64,000 nt of DNA, from the NCBI GenBank assembly GCA_019054805.1, contig JAHQIY010000010.1:417501-481500 (forward strand), written 5' to 3'. Made by a program: the position numbers and the translations under genes. This DNA is from Brachionus manjavacas. Taxonomy: Eukaryota; Rotifera; Eurotatoria; Ploima; Brachionidae. Shown here piece after piece: positions 58,021 to 64,000 of the stretch. Below the pieces are notes generated by a model. That model was not told the DNA's origin. It worked only from the letters and a program-made list of their open reading frames with translations, and made no database searches. Position 1 is the first letter of the stretch. Each line of letters starts with the position of its first letter.

Positions 58021-58626
58021 TTAGATAATTCTGATGGGCAGAATGAAGCAAAATAGTGATCTTCCAAATTGCTTTACTTCATATTTAACATTCAATGGCA
58101 TTGGTGGATAAGATTTCAAAATTGGTAAAGAGAATTCATAGTTGTATTGTGTGTTTCTGTTCAAAGCGCATCTGGTAGCATTTTGCGATGCTAATTCCAC
58201 TACAGATGTTTGACAATGATTTTGGTCATCTATTGGAAAGTCAACACTATTTCCTTGAATTATTCCGGCAATGCTTAATTGCATAGCTCTAATTCTGTAC
58301 AAGGGAGTGAAGGCAACTTGGATCTTTGATGAATCACCCCGTTTAAACAAACATGGGTATTTTGAACAGCCTGGGATCACAATTGAGTCAAGGTTGGACA
58401 AGGTTCTCATTCTCTTCATGCAGGGAATAATATTCAGGCTTTCTGAGCTGGCTTCAGTTTCGTTAGATTTACTACACGGTGCCATTTTATTACCAGGATG
58501 AGTTGAATTACTGCATGGTGCTTGCTTGTCTTGTCTATTTCTTATGGCGACTCTGGATCTTGCACCTTCTCCTAAAACAGCAACAAAAAATATCAAACCT
58601 AGAATAATTACAAATTTGCTGGACAT
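58021..58626 (-). CDS. Secreted ML-domain (NPC2/MD-2-like lipid-recognition) protein
   Basis: Single open frame of 201 residues from ATG at 58626-58624 to TAA at 58023-58021. Residues 1-21 are a signal peptide (KFVIILGLIFFVAVLGEGA). A polar stretch follows with two APCS-starting units (about residues 35-55). The ML-like part shows the expected cysteine spacing and wording: IPGCSKYPCLFKRG, LSIAGIIQGNSVDFPIDDQN, HCQTS, ATRCALN, then the paired strands YNYEFSLPILKSYPP and LNVKYEVKQ. ML proteins bind sterols or other lipids in the lysosome or outside the cell (NPC2 carries cholesterol). Assignment is by pattern; the ligand is unknown. The insert between signal peptide and ML domain is unusual. 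Standing alone and intronless, it may be one member of a larger family. Confidence 0.75.
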   Translation of the reverse strand: MSSKFVIILGLIFFVAVLGEGARSRVAIRNRQDKQAPCSNSTHPGNKMAPCSKSNETEASSESLNIIPCMKRMRTLSNLDSIVIPGCSKYPCLFKRGDSSKIQVAFTPLYRIRAMQLSIAGIIQGNSVDFPIDDQNHCQTSVVELASQNATRCALNRNTQYNYEFSLPILKSYPPMPLNVKYEVKQFGRSLFCFILPIRII

Positions 58627-58843
58627 TCTCAATTATTTATGTATATTTAAACTTAAATTTCATGAAAAAATTTTAGCTACCGAAAATATTATTTATAGTC
58701 TTAAATTATCAACTGAGAGTGAAATGATTGCTGATAACAATCTTAATTAGAAAGCCAACTTATCATATTTAGTTGTTTAATTTTCAAAAAATTAATCAAA
58801 AAAAATTAGCTCTCTTTGCTCCACCAACAAAGCTTTGGTGAAA

Positions 58844-59101
58844 TTATTTAGAGACGTCATTTGATCTTGGATTGAATTTAATCATGAAACCACTTAAAAA
58901 TGAATCGTTCGACTTTTTTTGTATTTTGTTGGCAATTTTTCCGAGCAATTTGTAGAGTTTTTTTATCTCCTTATCAGATGATTCTAGTTTAAATTTTTTT
59001 ACGAGGGTTGATTTTTTCAGACAGTACTTGAAAAATAAAAAGTTCATTTTTAAAGTTTTATTCAAAAAAATTATCCAAATATTGACCAAAAATCCGGTCA
59101 T
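58844..59101 (-). CDS. Possible small exon or ORF, unassigned (about 70 residues)
   Basis: The minus strand encodes a charged C-terminal segment (VKKFKLESSDKEIKKLYKLL, then FLSGFMIKFNPRSNDVSK) that is less AT-driven than the surroundings. No domain is recognised. No splice partner was found. It could be the 3' exon of an unseen minus-strand gene or chance. Confidence 0.25.
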   Translation of the reverse strand: MTGFLVNIWIIFLNKTLKMNFLFFKYCLKKSTLVKKFKLESSDKEIKKLYKLLGKIANKIQKKSNDSFLSGFMIKFNPRSNDVSK

Positions 59102-62100
59102 TTTTTTGTCACTTGACCAAAATTTTATTTATAAAATTAAAATAAAAACACAATCAAAATGCCTAATATTTTGAATCGATGTACACCTAATGAGGTCTTA
59201 AATCATACAATTATAAAATAAAATTAAATTGCATTTAAAAAATTCAGTTTTGTTTCTGAATATTCACTTTAACACCAATTAGCGTGTTATTTTATATATA
59301 ATTTTACTAGAAGCCTTAAAAATGATCACAATATTTGCAAAAAAATCAATGAAATAAAAGGTAAAAACATATTTTTGAAAATTTAAAAAAATTAGTCTTA
59401 AAATCACTCGATTTAATTGCCGGACTCTGAAAAAAAAATAAATAAATTCCATCTTGAATCTACTAAATTGTTTTTATTATGATAAAAGAATTAAAAATCA
59501 TGGTTTGTCCACAGTTATTTTACTTTAAACAAATAAAATTGATAGTTTAAATAAAAAAAGCTTTTTCTTTTAATTCTTTTTTTTATTTTTGCTTAGAATT
59601 TAAGGTTGTTTTTTTTTCTTTTATAAACAAAAAATCAATTTTAATCAAAACAAACTTTGTACCTGTTGCTTCAGATCTTACTCAATAAGTTAAGTAGTAG
59701 TAGCTAGACTTGAAAGTAAAAAATTTGATGAGATTAAAAATAATCACATAAAACTGTATTTTTTTTTTTGATAATAATTGATAACGCACTATTGAAATTA
59801 ATTATTTAACAATTCGTAGAAGAAAATAATTTAATTAATAGGCTTTGAATTAAAAATTTTTGAAATTATAATTTATTAAGTTTGAGCTTTTTTTTTTTCG
59901 TTTTTATTATGCCTTTCGTTTATGTTTTTTCAATGTTCATGTTACTAGAACTGGAATTTTTTGTTTATTATTTAATGTTTAGAAAAAAATCATTGAATTT
60001 AAAAATACCCTTTTTTAAATGATCTAAATTTAAAGTCAAGTAAGTTGGAACAAACATGGAATTTTTTTCAAATTTTTTTGAAAATTATTTGATTTATTAT
60101 TTATGATTGATGAATTTTAGAATTTATCATCAAGCAATTTCGATCATTAATTTAAATCTCTAATGAATTAATTTTTTTGTATTAATTTTCAGACATTCCT
60201 TATAATTTAACTATCATTACTTAAACTGAAATAATTTTTATTAAGCTGCTTTGGAAAATAATCGATCAGATCAAATGCAAGACAAAGCTCGTCATCCCAT
60301 GAACTAAAATTATCTCTAGAAAAAGTTTATATTTAATATTTTTAGTGAAAGTTGTCCAAAGGTAGGAAAACAAAGGAACTTAAAAAATTTTCGATTTAAA
60401 ATTAATTTTTTATTTTAGTTTAAAAGAATTAAAAGGTAAAAAATATATTTTTCTTTTATAAAAAAATCGGAAAATCAATAATACTTTTTTGGTTTTGATT
60501 TTTCAAGAGTCTAATTATTAAAACTTCTAATCACAAAATCAATTTAATACTGCTTATCTAAGGCGTAATTTAAGATAAGAAAAAAATAATGTAAACAATT
60601 TCCGCCGTGAATTTGCTATTTTTGATCGAAGCAAAAACAATATTTGACATCGGCAGAATAAATCATTTAATTTGCAATAAAAATAGTCTGCTAATTATTA
60701 GGGAACATGATTTATTCAAATCATAATACCAGGGCAGTATTTAAAGGTATATCTAAGTAAAAATTTAATGTTTCCTTATCTGAAAAATTATTTTCAAATT
60801 CCTGAACGTGTTTAAGAAATAAAGCTGGTGTTCTACGATAGTTTTTGCTCTATGATATAAAAATGAATTTTGTTAATTATGTAATTTTCCAACGCTTTAT
60901 TTTATTTTTTTTATCTAAACATTTAAATGTTTTATCTAGGTTTTATGCAACGATTACAACGAGTTAAGCTCAATTGCACTTAATTGGATTCTAATTTAAA
61001 TAATGTGTAGCAGCTCTTTGTTGCACGATTTTTTAGCTTTTTAAAATTTTTTTCCATAATTTGTATTTGGGATAAAAAATTTGGAAGAATTATTTATGGA
61101 TTGGGAAGATAATAAGAGCCAAAATTTTATTTATTTAAATAGGAACAGCTAAATCTTCTAATAATTTTGAGAAAAAAAGAGGGTTTTATTGATTTTTCAA
61201 ATAAAAAGAGATGTAATGGTTAAAAGCAATGTCTGAAATTCCCAAATGAGTTGCATTGTTTGATCTAATGAAAAATTTTTTGGTTTTAATTTCAAATTGA
61301 ATTTTTTAGTTATAAATTTATCAAGTGATTTAAAGATTGAATGTTTTTTTCATATTTACTTTATGTGTTTTTTTTAATATTATAATTTAAATTATATCCT
61401 AATCAATTTTAGATTTGAATTTGGAATTTTATTCAACTCGGAATTAAATCTTATTGATAGGAAATCAATTTTTTTGGATTTAGATAAATTGATTTATTTA
61501 GTGTGCATTTTCATGCTCAATCATCATTATATCCAAAGACGAAACGGAAAATTAAAATTTCATCAACAAAAATTTTCAATTTTTATTTTATTTTTTTTAA
61601 TGAGAAACGATAGCGGCAAGTTGAAAAAAAATTATGAAGTATTTCTGAGTAATATTATATACAAATCGATAGCGCTGAATATCCGCTACACGAATTTATG
61701 TTTAATTAATTTATAGGTCGTTCCGTTCCAAAATTCCAGTGCCTCGAAGATAAGTTCCTCAAAAAACCCAGATAATTTAGTTCCCATTTTTGGAACTCTC
61801 TATCCGTGCACACAAAAAACATTTCCAATTTTTTTTTAATTAAATAAAACCTCTTTATTTTTCTTGTTTGACCTTTTTATGACATTTTTAACTTTTTTAG
61901 AAAAGTAATATTTTTAATGATATAAACTCATATCATAATTGTGTGGCAATGCGGGCCCCGTCCAGTCTCACTCGAAAAGTATTTTTTTCAGAAAGAGTAT
62001 TCAATTTACATTAGAAAAATCAGAATCTAATGATGCCGGTACTTGCGAATTACAGGGAGCCAAAGACAACCAACTTTCAAAAAAAAATTTGAATTTTTCT

Positions 62101-62852
62101 TTTTTTCACGTTTCCTAGAACAATTATCAGCTTGAACTAATACTTTTTTAATTTCTACTGAATTCTTGGGCTTATATTTAATCATTATCTCCTGTTACCA
62201 CAATATCATTTTTCATGACGTCAAAGCCCACATCATTAAAATTTCTTTAAAAACTCTTTATTGTATCTAGCTAAACGACAGATGAGGACGACATGCTCCC
62301 AATACTCGAGACCCTCTCTTAAAATTTCAGTAATAGCCTCGTATTGGTTTGCAATAAAAGAGTTGTCAAAAATATTTATTGATATTGATAAAACTAATTT
62401 ACCAGTCTTCTAAACTTCACATAGCATGGTCTAAGAAAAAAACAGAAGCATTTGGTAGCCAAAATTTAGGTCAAAGCAGACCAAACAAATGGTAAAAATA
62501 AATAAATTTTTGAAATGGCTTTTTAGAGTAAATTTTAGTCAAATGGACAACGATAATTTAATCAGGACCAGTGCAGTTTTATGCTTAATTGATTTCAAAA
62601 CATCTAGGAACATTTTTTGTTTTACTATTTTAATGAAAAAATATATTATCAATATTTCAATTAATTTTTTTTCTAAATGAGCACGGTTGATTAATTGAAA
62701 TTTCGAAATACTTTTAAATGTGCTCTAAATTTTAGCTCAACTTTAGTAAAATATTTAATTGAATTTAGAGCCAAGACAATACTTGGTTAAATTGAATTTT
62801 GTTTATTAAGACTTAAAGAAAAGGGTTTATTTTTTTTGTCTTTAGATTGTAA
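59102..62852. other. Mostly featureless stretch upstream of the UBASH3-like gene
   Basis: AT-rich, no supported gene. A short (TAG)4 run at 59695-59706 resembles LINE tails. A GC-richer patch at 61715-62360 has minus-strand pieces such as NQYEAITEILREGLEYWEHV (about 62290-62360), probably a decayed coding remnant, too broken to name. The end of the stretch would include the promoter of the next gene; cttttag at about 62839-62845 may be an acceptor before its ATG. Confidence 0.35.
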
Positions 62853-63681
62853 ATGTCTGATAAGCTGCGTGAAAATCAACCTGCATTGATAAACAATCGG
62901 AATGTACATTTATCTGTAAATCCTGCCTATGGAACTTCCAAGACTTTGTCATTTAATACGAACTCCAGTGAATATTCATTTACTAATGAAAATTTAAATG
63001 AACTGAATTCAGTGATTCGGTCAGAAAAGTCAGCTGACGCCCAGTTTAATTCGGAGCAAACCGCTGATTCAAAGTGTCGAAATAGAAAGTCTGTGGTTGA
63101 TACTCTGAATGATTCGGGTTTGAACCGATCTAATCAAAAGCACAGACTTGAGAGTATTGTGTTAAAAGAACTATTGAGCCTAGGTATCAAAAGGGACCGA
63201 CTAGAAAAGGCACTGGCAGCTACTGGATACCAAAATAGCATTGATGCTATCAGCTGGTTGATGAAACATGCCAAAGATCCTATTCTAAACACCGAATCCT
63301 TAGTCTCGACAAGAGATTGTCTTTTGGTTTTGTGTCCAGTTGGAAAGCTTGGAAACCAAATTTCTCAATATTTTCAAATAGTTAAGCAAAAGATTGGCAG
63401 TAATGAAGCCCACTATAACAATCTGCTACCATTTATGAAATTGACTCCTTTTTTTAAAATACCTGATAACCAAATAACAAATCTTCACAAAGCTTTTGAT
63501 AAGTCTTTCAAAAATTTGAATGAATTGGCCACTTTACAGTCAAATAAGTCAGCAAAAATGAATGCAATCAATTTGGACTTGCATTCATCTCATCAAATGA
63601 TACTACTGTATCCCGATGTGGATTCAGAAAATGCAATCAGACAAATTGTGGCAAATTTTAATAAAATAGCAGCTAAATACA
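62853..63681 (+). CDS. UBASH3-like protein (UBA, 2H phosphoesterase-like), 5' coding exon, partial
   Basis: ATG at 62853; the exon runs to about 63681 where AAATACA meets a gtaagt donor, giving 276 residues and one extra base. Residues 1-95 are polar and unassigned. Residues 98-143 form a UBA domain (LKELLSLGIKRDRLEKALAA, then AISWLMKHAKDP). From about 155, CLLVLCPVGKLGNQISQYF starts the 2H-phosphoesterase-like domain (PFMKLTPFFKIPD, LHKAFDKSF). This order matches UBASH3/STS proteins, which continue with SH3 and a phosphoglycerate-mutase-type phosphatase domain; those exons would lie beyond the window. UBASH3 proteins bind ubiquitin and dampen tyrosine-kinase signalling. The first His of the 2H motif (PHVTL in vertebrates) appears as PFMKL here. 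Confidence 0.8.
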
Positions 63682-63886
63682 GTAAGTGTTTGGAATTTTT
63701 GATCTTTAGAATTTTAATTAAGAAATGCTCTAAATATTTTTTTTCAATTTTTAAGATAAAAATGCTAATTAAAATTCTAATGGCAAAGTCATAATTTAAA
63801 TTCGAATTTAGCTTGTCTAAAAATTAGATAAAATTAAATTAAATAATAATTAAAAATGTTTAAAGAGAAAGTGGTATATTTATACT

Positions 63887-64000
63887 TTAACACTAGAAAC
63901 ACCAACGAGTCAAAACGACTCTTTTTCGATTTTTGGCCGCTAAAATCTAAGTCAATTTTTGCTATTTGAGCACAATTTTTTTTTTTCAGCATAAAAATAA
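63887..64000. mobile_element. Left end of a piggyBac-like (TTAA) element, cut by window edge
   Basis: TTAA (63887-63890) is followed by cactagaaacacc and the subterminal palindrome gagtcaaaacgactc (63907-63921). The terminus agrees with the ends at 11798 (ctagtg-TTAA) and 45307 (TTAA-cactcaaa). The other end is outside the window. It lies in the intron after the UBASH3-like first exon. Confidence 0.5.

Noticed and set aside
61474..61716. 80-residue plus-strand ORF
   Set aside because: Composition follows AT-rich sequence (Ile, Phe, Asn, Lys); no motif.
62260..62370. Minus-strand stretch reading like a coding fragment (ITEILREGLEYWEHVV)
   Set aside because: Too short and surrounded by stops in every frame; recorded only as a possible decayed remnant.
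1..64000. CRISPR arrays, bacterial operons, riboswitches
   Set aside because: Spliced eukaryotic genes and animal transposons dominate; no regularly spaced direct repeats with unique spacers were seen.

Overview
The window looks like nuclear DNA from a small, very AT-rich invertebrate. By eye about a quarter of bases are G or C, and exons stand out as GC islands. Genes are split by GT-AG introns, many only about 45-55 nt. The gene set (outer-dynein-arm armadillo protein ODAD2, a LRR-ROC-COR protein, a Fuseless-like membrane protein pair, UBASH3, a gelsolin, an ML-domain protein) is that of a ciliated animal. With CR1/jockey-type LINEs and MULE and IS630-like remnants, a monogonont rotifer such as Brachionus is my best guess. 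That is inference from style, not a database match.

Layout. 1-1430 and 10093-10990: two inverted copies of one LINE 3' end bracket a minus-strand coiled-coil gene (3128-7942). 12891-16119: two tandem multi-pass membrane genes, Fuseless-like. 16120-20809: a gene-free AT-rich stretch. 20810-36637: one six-exon ROCO gene (LRR, ROC GTPase, COR, C-terminal double CxxC). Its 7.75-kb second intron holds layered transposons, including the best-preserved LINE (28712-31140). 37050-38796: two LINE remnants of opposite orientation. 40107-47409: ODAD2 in four exons, with a foldback element broken by a TTAA-flanked element in its last intron. 47880-51345: a field of at least four LINE remnants. 53203-54617: an eight-exon three-domain gelsolin-family gene. 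55617-57120: an IS630-like transposase remnant abutting an internally deleted MULE-like remnant. 58021-58626: a secreted ML-domain protein. 62853 to about 63681: the first coding exon of a UBASH3-like gene that continues outside, followed by the left end of another TTAA-flanked element cut by the window edge.

The host genes are mostly housekeeping and signalling genes with no evident shared pathway. ODAD2 belongs to motile cilia. The coiled-coil protein carries a KxTQT dynein-light-chain-type motif, so a dynein link is possible but unproven. The less expected signals are three -1 frame breaks within 0.6 kb of the coiled-coil gene (two on canonical slippery heptamers), its five-copy NLxEWxNAN motif, candidate 21-nt and 29-nt introns, a shared hairpin-plus-microsatellite 3' architecture on unrelated LINE remnants, and several nested transposons whose sister copies or arms reveal the empty site. 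I found no convincing new defence or biosynthetic system. Exon borders were derived by hand from reading frame, GT-AG sites and family resemblance; no transcript or search evidence was available.
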